NCBI RefSeq assembly: GCF_030296935.1
Contig: NZ_AP028032.1
Span: 62,001-126,000, forward strand
From: Coprobacter fastidiosus
GTDB taxonomy: Bacteria; Bacteroidota; Bacteroidia; Bacteroidales; Coprobacteraceae
DNA length: 64,000 nucleotides
Direction of reading: 5' to 3'
Part shown: positions 36,687 to 44,238 of the stretch, in pieces
Layout of the letters: each line of letters begins with the position of its first letter
Numbering within the stretch: position 1 is the stretch's first letter
Made by a program: the position numbers and the translations under genes
Notes under the pieces: model-generated
What the model saw: only the letters and a program-made list of their open reading frames with translations
What the model was told of the DNA's origin: nothing
The model's database searches: none

Positions 36687-39503
36687 ATGATTGATTTAAT
36701 AAAAAAAATACTTCTGCTATTCTTTTTGATCAGTGGTACACTGTTTTCGGTCAGTGCGAAAAAAATACCGCAAAATCCGAATCTTATCAAGGGAAAATTA
36801 TCTAACGGGTTGACATATTATATTTATCCTAATGATTATCCGAAAGGAGAGGCTATATATCGACTTTTTATAAAGTCGGGATCGGTATTCGAGACGGAGG
36901 ATCAGAAAGGGTTAGCGCATTTTCTTGAACACATGGCTTTTAATGGGACAACACATTTTCCAGGAAATTCCATGATTCGTTTTTTAGAATCTCATGGTGC
37001 GAAGTTCGGAAAAGATTTGAATGCCCATACTTCGATGAATGAAACTGTCTATAAATTACAGCTTCCTTCTTCAGACCGACAGATGGTCGATAGTACTATT
37101 ACGATTTTAGCCGATTGGGCGGGACATTTGCTGCTTGATAGCTTGGAAATAGAGAAGGAGAGAGGGGTAATTTTGTCTGAATGGCTTTCCAGAACCGGAC
37201 CTGAAAGTGAAATCGGTGAGGCATTTTTGATGGAAATATTGAACGGTTCGCGTTATTCGAAGCGAAAAACAATTGGAGATACAGCAGTTATCCGGCATTT
37301 TAAACATGAAGAAATTAAAAATTATTATCGAGATTGGTATGCACCTCGACTTATGGCTGTTGCTGTTGCCGGAGATGTAGACTCGGAGTATGTAAAAAAC
37401 TTGATTGTTGAAAAATTCGGTTCTTTAAAAAATGGATCTGTAAAAGAGATACCGAGTTATGCTATTGATGATTATGATAGCGTATCGGTTAAGAGAGTTG
37501 CTCACCCTTCGTTAAAAAAAGAGGAGTTGAATATTATTCGCCTTTTGCCGATGCCTGATCCGGTGCAAACCGAAAAAGATTATAAAAATTATTTACAGCG
37601 GGCCATGCTCAACAGATTGACAAAAGCTCGTTATAATGCTCTTACTTTTGATGATGTCCCGTTTAATGGGGCGAGTTTGTCCCATTCTTCTTTTCTGAAT
37701 ATTAAAGGAGGACTATTTGCTTCCGTTGAATTGATTCCGGGAAAAATAGAAGCCGGTATTACAGAATTTGCCAGAGAAACCGAGCGTATGGTTCGTTATG
37801 GTTTTTCCAAGAAAGAAATAGATAAAGAAAAAAAACGGCTTTTAAATACATTGCGTCGTAGGGCAGAGTCTAAAAATCCGGAACAGTCTTCTTCTTTTAT
37901 CGAGGAAATGTATCAAAATTTTTATATCGGTCATCAAATATTTACCCCGGCCGAAGAGTATCGTATGGCAAGAAAATTCATAGCACAAATAGACTCTTCG
38001 ATGTTGGTAAAACAGTTACAAAAATTAGAACGGTCGGCATTGCCGCACTATCTGATTACTTCATCCGAAAAGAATAAAGATGAATTTCCGGATGACCGAA
38101 AACTCCTTTCGATCTTTGAACAAGTGAAAAAAGAAACCCTTGCTCCTTATGTCCTGCAATTTGAAGTGCCTGATCAATTATTACCGGAAAAACCGGAAGG
38201 TGGGAAAATCGTGGGACGTAGAAGTATTGACGAGATCGATGCTCAGGAGTTGATCCTGTCTAATGGTGTAAAAGTGATTTTTAAGAATAATTCTTTAGAT
38301 AAAGACCGGATCGTGGTTAGCGGTTTTCGTAAAGGCGGCCTTTATGCATTAGACTCGACACGTTATGTTTCGGGTATTTTTTCAGGATCTGTAATTCCAT
38401 TGAGTGGAGCGGGTGAATTTTCGAGGGATGCCCTTAGTTATTTCTTGTCAGGTAAAGATGTTTCTTGTCGTTTCTTGGTGGAGAAACACCGTTCGGGTGT
38501 TATAGCGACCTCTAAGATAGATCAAATGGAAACGATGTTCCAATTACTTTTTTTGAGGTGGACTCAACCTAAAGTCGATATGGATTTATTACGGCAGGTG
38601 ATGGATAAGAGCATCGAAAAATACCGAACGATACGTAAAACCGATGCAGATTTATTTAATACGGAGCTGAGAAACATTTTGCGGACTCCTGATTATACCG
38701 ATCGGGAAATATCGGATACTATTATCGAGAATGAAGTAAAAGCCGAATGGTTGTTGCCGGCTTATAATCATTGTTTCGGTGCGGCAGAAGGATATACTTT
38801 TATCATAACTTCCGATCAGCCGTTGCAGGATATAGAACCTTTTATCGAAACTTATCTCGGAGGATTGCCCGGAGGAAAGTCTTGTACGGAATATGTGCAT
38901 AAAGGTGGTAAAATACCTGTTGAACCGGTTGTTTTTAGCCGCAAAGCCGGAGATTCACCCAAGGCTGTTGTTTCTTTGATATTTCAGCAAGATAGTATTG
39001 ACGGGAATATTATGGATCTGAATTTAAAGAATGATGTAACAAAAGGAATTCTGCGTATGAAATTGTTGGCAGTCTTAAGAGAAAAAATGGGAATGGTTTA
39101 CAGTGTTGGGGTATCGGTCGGAGCTACTCAGCATCCTTCGGCCTTATGCCGTGAAACGATAAGCTTCAGTTGTTTGCCAGATAATGTGCAGGCATTGGTC
39201 GATAGCACTTTTCTCGTTATCGGAAATATGTGTGATGATCCGGACTCTTTTTCTGGTGAATTGGAAGATGTTAAGACGAATCTTATAAAAGATTGGAAAA
39301 TAACAAAGCAAAGAAGTTCTTTTTGGACTACGCAGATACGTAATACATTGTATAATAATATTCCTGATTGGAAACATATAACGGATTATGAAGCTCGAGT
39401 GAAGAATATAACAAGTGAAGATGTCGCAGATCATATTCGCAAATGTTTTTTGAAAACTCCGGTTGTAAAAGCAGTTCTATTACCTAAAGACGATAAAGAA
39501 TGA
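36687..39503 (+). CDS. Secreted M16 zinc peptidase (PqqL/pitrilysin type), two M16 units
   Basis: 938 residues. A signal peptide (ILLLFFLISGTLFSVSAKKI) sends it to the periplasm or beyond. The first M16 unit has the active inverted zinc motif AHFLEHMAFNGT (His78, Glu81, His82), with the third ligand in EIEKERGVILSEWLSR. The second half (from about residue 510) is an inactive-type M16 repeat without HxxEH. The length matches the roughly 930-residue PqqL family, which degrades peptides or small protein fragments in the periplasm. Its stop overlaps the metallophosphoesterase start (ATGA), so the two are co-translated. Confidence 0.92.
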   Translation: MIDLIKKILLLFFLISGTLFSVSAKKIPQNPNLIKGKLSNGLTYYIYPNDYPKGEAIYRLFIKSGSVFETEDQKGLAHFLEHMAFNGTTHFPGNSMIRFLESHGAKFGKDLNAHTSMNETVYKLQLPSSDRQMVDSTITILADWAGHLLLDSLEIEKERGVILSEWLSRTGPESEIGEAFLMEILNGSRYSKRKTIGDTAVIRHFKHEEIKNYYRDWYAPRLMAVAVAGDVDSEYVKNLIVEKFGSLKNGSVKEIPSYAIDDYDSVSVKRVAHPSLKKEELNIIRLLPMPDPVQTEKDYKNYLQRAMLNRLTKARYNALTFDDVPFNGASLSHSSFLNIKGGLFASVELIPGKIEAGITEFARETERMVRYGFSKKEIDKEKKRLLNTLRRRAESKNPEQSSSFIEEMYQNFYIGHQIFTPAEEYRMARKFIAQIDSSMLVKQLQKLERSALPHYLITSSEKNKDEFPDDRKLLSIFEQVKKETLAPYVLQFEVPDQLLPEKPEGGKIVGRRSIDEIDAQELILSNGVKVIFKNNSLDKDRIVVSGFRKGGLYALDSTRYVSGIFSGSVIPLSGAGEFSRDALSYFLSGKDVSCRFLVEKHRSGVIATSKIDQMETMFQLLFLRWTQPKVDMDLLRQVMDKSIEKYRTIRKTDADLFNTELRNILRTPDYTDREISDTIIENEVKAEWLLPAYNHCFGAAEGYTFIITSDQPLQDIEPFIETYLGGLPGGKSCTEYVHKGGKIPVEPVVFSRKAGDSPKAVVSLIFQQDSIDGNIMDLNLKNDVTKGILRMKLLAVLREKMGMVYSVGVSVGATQHPSALCRETISFSCLPDNVQALVDSTFLVIGNMCDDPDSFSGELEDVKTNLIKDWKITKQRSSFWTTQIRNTLYNNIPDWKHITDYEARVKNITSEDVADHIRKCFLKTPVVKAVLLPKDDKE

Positions 39504-41035
39504 AAAGCATTAAATATTTCCTATTTCTTGTATATTTAGCCTGTTTTGTGCCCTTGACCGCACAGAATATTATATCGGGAAAAGTTTTTTTAGATAAAAA
39601 TGGTAATGGTATTCAAGACCGATCGGAACACGGAATAAAGGCTGTTCCGGTATCGAATGGAAGAGATGTGGTTCTTACGGATAAAGATGGAAACTTTTCT
39701 ATATCGGTAGCGGACGGAGAAAGCCTTTTCCCTATCATCCCTTCAGGATACACTTCTTCGTCCGGAGATATAATCAGAAGTTCCGATTTCCTTTTTAAAA
39801 CAAGGCAATCGAAAGATAAAGTGGATTTTGCTCTGAAGAAAGAAAAACAGCCGGAACATTTTACATTGGGCGCTATCGGAGATATACAAATGGGAAATCC
39901 TCAAGAACTTGATTATGCTAATCAAACTATTATACCTGAACTTGCCGGGAGAAAGGATATTCAGTTGGCTGTATGGTTGGGAGATTTGGTAAATAACCGT
40001 CTTGAACTTTTCGAAGATGTACGTGAGATGATTCGTTGTACGGAAATACCATCTTGGGTACTTCCCGGAAATCATGATCGGATTACGAACGGACATACAT
40101 TACAAGACTCTCTTTTTAATTGTTATTTCGGGGCTTCAGCTTATGCATTTAATTATGGAAATGTCCATTTTATTATTTTAAATAATGTAGCTCCGGATAG
40201 TAAAAGAGGGTATAAGGCACGTATTTCCGATCGGCAGATGACCTTTATAAAAAATGATTTGTCTTATGTACCGAAAGATCGTTTTGTCGTCTTTTGTCAA
40301 CATATACCTTTGGTGCATACCGAGAATATCGAAGATCTGAAAACTTTGTTAAATGGGAGAAATAAGTTATTTGCTTTGTCGGGACATACTCATAGAGTCA
40401 GCCGGCATTTTATACCGATAGGAAATGCTGTAATGCAGGAACTGGTTGCCGGTGCTACTTGCGGACATTGGTGGGTCGGAGAGAAAGACTGGCTCGGAGT
40501 TCCGTCGGCTTTAATGCAGTGCGGTGCTCCTCGTAACTATTTTACGATAGAATTTTCTCCTGATGATTATCAGATACATTTTAAAGGAGTCGGTTTGGAT
40601 TCTGAAAGGCAAATGGATATATGGGTGCAAGGTTGCGATACAATAGATCGGCATGTGAAAGATTTTCGAGAGTTTGCACGAGGAGAGATTTTTGCTAATA
40701 TATATGGAGGGTCGGATAGTACGGAGGTTAGTATACAAATAGGCAATACTCTACCTGTTCGTATGGAAAAAGTTGAAGTAACAGCACCTACGGTTACCAG
40801 ACAAAATCAGTGGTATAAAGATAAAATATATCCTACAAAAATAAGCCGTAGGAGTCCTTTACGGAAAAGTGCATCTACACATTTATGGCATTTTAGATTG
40901 CCGGAGAACCTTATGCCGGGTATATATCCGATACGTATCGAGGCGAAAGATACTTACGGGTTTTCTGTTTCCGGTGTTCGAATAGTTCGTATCGAAGATC
41001 CTGATACTCCATTCGATTGGAGAAAAAGGCGTTAA
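39500..41035 (+). CDS. Calcineurin-like metallophosphoesterase with MetallophosN and MetallophosC domains
   Basis: 511 residues with a signal peptide (LVYLACFVPLTAQN). Residues about 25-105 form a beta-sandwich starting ISGKVFLDKNGNGIQDRSEH, as in the MetallophosN domain. The phosphoesterase core has all metal motifs: GDIQMGNP, WLGDLVNNR, LPGNHDR, FCQHIPLVH and SGHTHRVSRH. The C-terminal about 160 residues match the layout of MetallophosC. It should be an exported enzyme acting on phosphomonoesters or diesters. It overlaps the M16 peptidase gene by 4 nt. Repeat copy A begins directly at its stop codon. Confidence 0.9.
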   Translation: MKSIKYFLFLVYLACFVPLTAQNIISGKVFLDKNGNGIQDRSEHGIKAVPVSNGRDVVLTDKDGNFSISVADGESLFPIIPSGYTSSSGDIIRSSDFLFKTRQSKDKVDFALKKEKQPEHFTLGAIGDIQMGNPQELDYANQTIIPELAGRKDIQLAVWLGDLVNNRLELFEDVREMIRCTEIPSWVLPGNHDRITNGHTLQDSLFNCYFGASAYAFNYGNVHFIILNNVAPDSKRGYKARISDRQMTFIKNDLSYVPKDRFVVFCQHIPLVHTENIEDLKTLLNGRNKLFALSGHTHRVSRHFIPIGNAVMQELVAGATCGHWWVGEKDWLGVPSALMQCGAPRNYFTIEFSPDDYQIHFKGVGLDSERQMDIWVQGCDTIDRHVKDFREFARGEIFANIYGGSDSTEVSIQIGNTLPVRMEKVEVTAPTVTRQNQWYKDKIYPTKISRRSPLRKSASTHLWHFRLPENLMPGIYPIRIEAKDTYGFSVSGVRIVRIEDPDTPFDWRKRR

Positions 41036-41183
41036 GAGTTCGTCTAAAATATTATCAGCTCGTCTTTACGTTTTCTTCCGGGCTATAACGTTGTTAACGG
41101 TGTCGGTACGGTTCTCCTCTTGAAAGGAGAACCGGCTATTTATGAGGATATTTTACCCGGATCAGATTTAGATGGCCTTTAAG
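41032..41183 (+). repeat. Intergenic repeat element, copy A
   Basis: It begins at the stop codon of the metallophosphoesterase gene (TTAAGAGTTCGTCT), has ATATTATCA, 13 nt, TTTTCTTCCGG, CTATAACG, and a perfect 10-bp hairpin CGGTTCTCCT/AGGAGAACCG (41109-41118 with 41125-41134). It closes with GATCAGATTTAGATGGCC. About 18 nt found in copy B after the left end are missing here. It fills the gap between two convergent genes, and its hairpin may act as their terminator. Confidence 0.75.
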
Positions 41184-41187
41184 AGCT

Positions 41188-42747
41188 CTATATATAATTT
41201 GAGTAGGTTCGGTAAATCGAGATTAACTCCTCTATTATGTTTGGCTTTTGTTTATAATAATCGGATATTGATCTTTTATCTCTTTTGTCTATGACTAAAG
41301 AATCGGTATCCTCGTCATATTTTATATAACTATTGAAAATTGAGTTACCGTCTTGTATGACGATCTTTTTTGAGGAAAAATATAAGTTGGATAATGTTAA
41401 GATCAGTTCATCATCGAGTAAACCTAATTGCATTTTCATAAGAGTGTCGAAAGGAGAACTTTTTCTGTTAAGAATGGAATAGTTGTTTTTTTTCCCGTTC
41501 CAAGCAATATCTCCATTATAAATTTCAATAGTCGGTTGATCGGTATATACGATTATCAATTGATAGAAAGGTGCGTAATCTTCATAATTCAATGTTGCGG
41601 CAAAAGCTAAAGCGCGAAGAGTCGATTGTGGATTATAGATATATAAGCCTATCCTGACCTTTTCTTTTTTGATTAATATCTGCTTTAGTCTGAACGATAT
41701 TAATTGATACCAAGCTTCTGTATTGGACAGACAATTGATACTTTTCTCCAATGCTTCAGTAATTCGTTTTTCTTGAGAAGATTCTCCTATAAAAGAGTAG
41801 CGCTCATAACTGTTGCCGTCCAATCCTTTGATCTCGGATATAAGCATTTCATTGTTATATCTAGGGTCATCTGCAAATATACCATATTTATAAATAGTGG
41901 GTATCATCCAGTTTCCAGCACTTAGTTCGGCGTCGAATTTTTCAGGATATCCGGCTTCACTGGCATCATAATTTGCTTTTTTACACAAAGCGATAATCAA
42001 TTCTTCTTCTAAGTGCTGGGTATATTCCTCCTTCGTTTCATATGAATCGGTTTCGTTTTCAAAAATATTACCGGTTATAAGTCCTATTTTTTTAATTAGT
42101 TCTGTATCGCTCATTTTTTGCCAGGTAAAGACAGATGCATACGGATATATGATTTTATGAGTAGAATCCATATATATCATTACATAATCGGAAATATGGG
42201 CCTGAGCGCACAATGATTCGAATGTTTGTCTAAACAATTCCCTTTTTTCTTTAGTATAAAAGAGATTGAGCGAATATGTTCTTGGAAAGTGTCTGTCAAA
42301 AATGTTAGGAGATAAAGCTTGTTGTTCTTCTATGGAATAAGGGATAAATGAGACCGGATCGATTTCGATTTTATATCCTTTAATTGCATAGGTCGTGTTA
42401 TTGACAAGTTCAGAAAAAGCCCTTATTATTTCAGACCAGTGAGTAGAAATAATTATAATGCGAATTTCCCCATCTTTAGCTTTATATTTTTGTTTTATAA
42501 GTGCATGGTATTTAAGAATTTCTGTTATAGTATCTCTCGCCGAGTTATTAGCCCTTTTAACTTCGATGATAACAAAATTGTTGAATACGTCTTTGGCTAG
42601 AATATCAATGAAGCCTTTGCTACCGATGTGATCGGGCAAAGGAAATTCCGTTCGTATCAATGATAATTCCGGAGCAATGAATGAGAGGTTTTGAGCCAAC
42701 CAATTTCTTATCGTGTCTTCAATATTATTATACTGTCTGTTACTCAT
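41188..42747 (-). CDS. PD-(D/E)XK nuclease-like protein (NucS/DUF91-type N-terminus), large unknown C-terminus
   Basis: 519 residues without signal peptide. Residues about 5-100 form a NucS-like nuclease fold: KGFIDILAKDVFNNFVIIEV contains the catalytic Asp48 and the ExK pair (Glu62, Lys64), followed by the helix NSARDTITEILKYHALIK. The remaining about 400 residues I do not recognise; they are mixed alpha-beta with no transmembrane part. It lies 26 nt downstream of a broken abortive-infection gene and close to a tRNA-Ser 3' end, the setting of a defence gene. A function against phage is inference; a role in mismatch or branched-DNA cleavage like NucS is the alternative. Confidence 0.66.
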   Translation of the reverse strand: MSNRQYNNIEDTIRNWLAQNLSFIAPELSLIRTEFPLPDHIGSKGFIDILAKDVFNNFVIIEVKRANNSARDTITEILKYHALIKQKYKAKDGEIRIIIISTHWSEIIRAFSELVNNTTYAIKGYKIEIDPVSFIPYSIEEQQALSPNIFDRHFPRTYSLNLFYTKEKRELFRQTFESLCAQAHISDYVMIYMDSTHKIIYPYASVFTWQKMSDTELIKKIGLITGNIFENETDSYETKEEYTQHLEEELIIALCKKANYDASEAGYPEKFDAELSAGNWMIPTIYKYGIFADDPRYNNEMLISEIKGLDGNSYERYSFIGESSQEKRITEALEKSINCLSNTEAWYQLISFRLKQILIKKEKVRIGLYIYNPQSTLRALAFAATLNYEDYAPFYQLIIVYTDQPTIEIYNGDIAWNGKKNNYSILNRKSSPFDTLMKMQLGLLDDELILTLSNLYFSSKKIVIQDGNSIFNSYIKYDEDTDSLVIDKRDKRSISDYYKQKPNIIEELISIYRTYSNYI

Positions 42748-42773
42748 ATTATATGGTTTATGATAGAAAAATA

Positions 42774-43140
42774 TTAGAACTTATATTCCATTTCAGAATA
42801 AAAGTCTTTGACGTCTATTTCTCCTAAAAAACGAGGAGGTATGTTTTTTATTAGTTCATATTTCTCAATTAAGTATTTTTTGTTTTCTTTTTTTTCTCTC
42901 CAAGGTTTTCCCAGACTTGACATCGAATTAAAGAAAAATAGAGCCTGTTCATAAGTTGTGAGTTGTGCTCGATACATTTTCGCATAAGATTTTTTTGTTG
43001 AAAGTCTAAATAAGGGCATTCGTCAATATATTTTATAAGTTCTATAAATATATCTGAAATAGTAGCCTGATTTAGATTGATGTCCTCCGTAAAATACGAT
43101 CTTATCGGTATTTAGGAAGTGCTTTTTCGGAGAATTAAAT
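42774..43140 (-). pseudogene. Decayed putative phage abortive-infection (AbiC-like) gene
   Basis: Only the last 81 codons (42774-43019) form an open frame, with RAQLTTYEQALFFFNSMSS and YLIEKYELIKNIPPRFLG. Upstream the similarity continues in other frames: YIDECPYLDFQQK joins it across a seven-base T run at 42990-42996 (minus-strand A run), and IVFYGGHQSKSGYYFRYIYR joins across a second shift near 43030-43036. Read together the pieces match the C-terminal layout of the putAbiC family (YxFR..Y, then RAQLxxYE). The N-terminal part is missing. The remnant lies between the 3' end of tRNA-Ser and the nuclease-like gene. The family call is from memory of the motif. Confidence 0.6.
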
Positions 43141-43218
43141 TTGTTTGTGAATATAATTTGTCTGTTTCGACTTTTCTTTAATACAATTAAGTATTAGGTA
43201 TTGTTTATTTAAGATTTG

Positions 43219-43302
43219 CGGAGAGGGAGGGATTCGAACCCCCGGTACCTTGAGTACAACGGTTTTCAAGACCGCCGCGATCGACCACTCTGCCACCTCT
43301 CC
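43219..43302 (-). tRNA. tRNA-Ser(UGA)
   Basis: The minus strand reads GGAGAGG (acceptor), GGCAGAGTGG in the D arm, an anticodon loop CTTGAAA giving UGA, a long variable arm typical of serine tRNA, and GGTTCGAATCC in the T arm, closing with CCTCTCC plus a G discriminator. The CCA end is not encoded. Confidence 0.96.
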
Positions 43303-43376
43303 AATGCCTTTGTCCTTCAAAAGCGATGCAAAGGTAGTGATTAATTCTGTATTCGCAAATATTCTTTGATGAATTT

Positions 43377-43577
43377 ATTAAGAACCTGTCTGGATTTTCT
43401 GATAAAAAATATTATCATATCTTTTTTATATTTTCTTCCGGTCTATATATTGCTGGCAGTATCGATACAGTTCCTCTTTGTAGAGGATTTAGAATTCAGT
43501 TTTTTGAGAGGAGAAATAACTATTCTTGTAAATTTCTCTCGGGCTTTATCCTGAAAAATTCAGATAGGCTCTAAAGA
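43377..43577 (+). repeat. Intergenic repeat element, copy B (fullest copy)
   Basis: The left end TTAAGAACCTGTCTGGATTT and the right end AAATTCAGATAGGCTCTAAA are inverted repeats of each other over about 19 nt with four mismatches. Between them lie ATATTATCA, 13 nt, TTTTCTTCCGG, then 28 nt, a 6-bp hairpin (TCCTCT 43472-43477 with AGAGGA 43482-43487) and a right half with CTCTCGGGCTTTATCC. A 62-codon frame runs through it, but it is not shared by the other copies. It sits between tRNA-Ser and the CYTH-domain gene. Confidence 0.75.
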
Positions 43578-43588
43578 TGAGAAATGTT

Positions 43589-44074
43589 TTATTTATTGTT
43601 CTTCCATCGTTTAAAAGGATTGCGGATAAGATTTGAATTATAAAAACGGGCATCGTCGGTTACTTCTTGCCCGATCCAATCAGGTTTAGTAAAAAGAGAA
43701 TCTTCTGTAGGGAGTTCGATTTCGGCCACTGTCAATCCGGCATTTTCTCCCATAAACTCATCGATTTCCCAGATTATATTATCTGCATCGATATATCTGT
43801 ATCTATATTTTTCGATAATCGGTTTTAAACATAAATTGTCCAATATTTTCTCTGCTTCCGTGACCGGTATCTCGTATTCATATTCTTGTCGCGAGCATCC
43901 TGTAGTTTTTCCTTTTATAGTTATAAAGCCCCTATTCCCGGCAATGCGGATGCGGACAGTACGCTCTTTATCGACTGATAAATAACCTTGTTTGTAGTAA
44001 GTTTTAGAACTGTTTTCACGATATTTATCTCCATTTACGAGGAATTTCCGTTCAATTTCTTTTCCCATTTCCAA
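43589..44074 (-). CDS. CYTH-domain protein (triphosphate tunnel metalloenzyme)
   Basis: 161 residues from the first ATG, or 159 from a second ATG at 44068. The CYTH signature EIERKFLVNG gives the ExExK metal-binding motif. Charged strands of the tunnel follow: RTVRIRIAGNRGFITIKGKT, YEYEIPVTEAEKILDNL, IWEIDEF and TVAEIELPTED. Bacterial proteins of this size usually hydrolyse inorganic triphosphate or nucleoside triphosphates, and a few are class IV adenylate cyclases. Cytosolic, no operon partner. Promoter-like TATCTTTA lies just upstream on the minus strand. Confidence 0.9.
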   Translation of the reverse strand: MEMGKEIERKFLVNGDKYRENSSKTYYKQGYLSVDKERTVRIRIAGNRGFITIKGKTTGCSRQEYEYEIPVTEAEKILDNLCLKPIIEKYRYRYIDADNIIWEIDEFMGENAGLTVAEIELPTEDSLFTKPDWIGQEVTDDARFYNSNLIRNPFKRWKNNK

Positions 44075-44206
44075 TTAAATAAAATCTTTTGTAAAGATAA
44101 AATGCTTGTAAGTCAAAATGTTCTAAACGTTTGATTTTTGAATTTAAACTTTGTTAAACATTGCGAGTGAAATCTTTAATGCAATATTCAACGTTAATAT
44201 TTTATC

Positions 44207-44214
44207 TAAATTTG
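44207..44214 (+). promoter_or_regulatory. Possible -7 box for the DUF5686 gene
   Basis: TAAATTTG is an exact TAnnTTTG match, 25 nt before the start codon; no good upstream TTTG box. Confidence 0.35.
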
Positions 44215-44238
44215 CGCCTCGGATAGTAATCGAGAGAC

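Noticed and set aside
41036-43302. attL/attR pair for an island at tRNA-Ser
   Set aside because: I looked for a second copy of the tRNA 3' end (GGTTCGAATCCCTCC) on the far side of the nuclease gene and did not find one.
43135-43320. 61-codon minus-strand frame
   Set aside because: It is the translation of the tRNA-Ser gene itself.
43366-43554. 62-codon hydrophobic frame in repeat copy B
   Set aside because: Copy A has a stop in the same register and copies C and D are not open in frame, so conservation is at DNA/RNA level, not protein.
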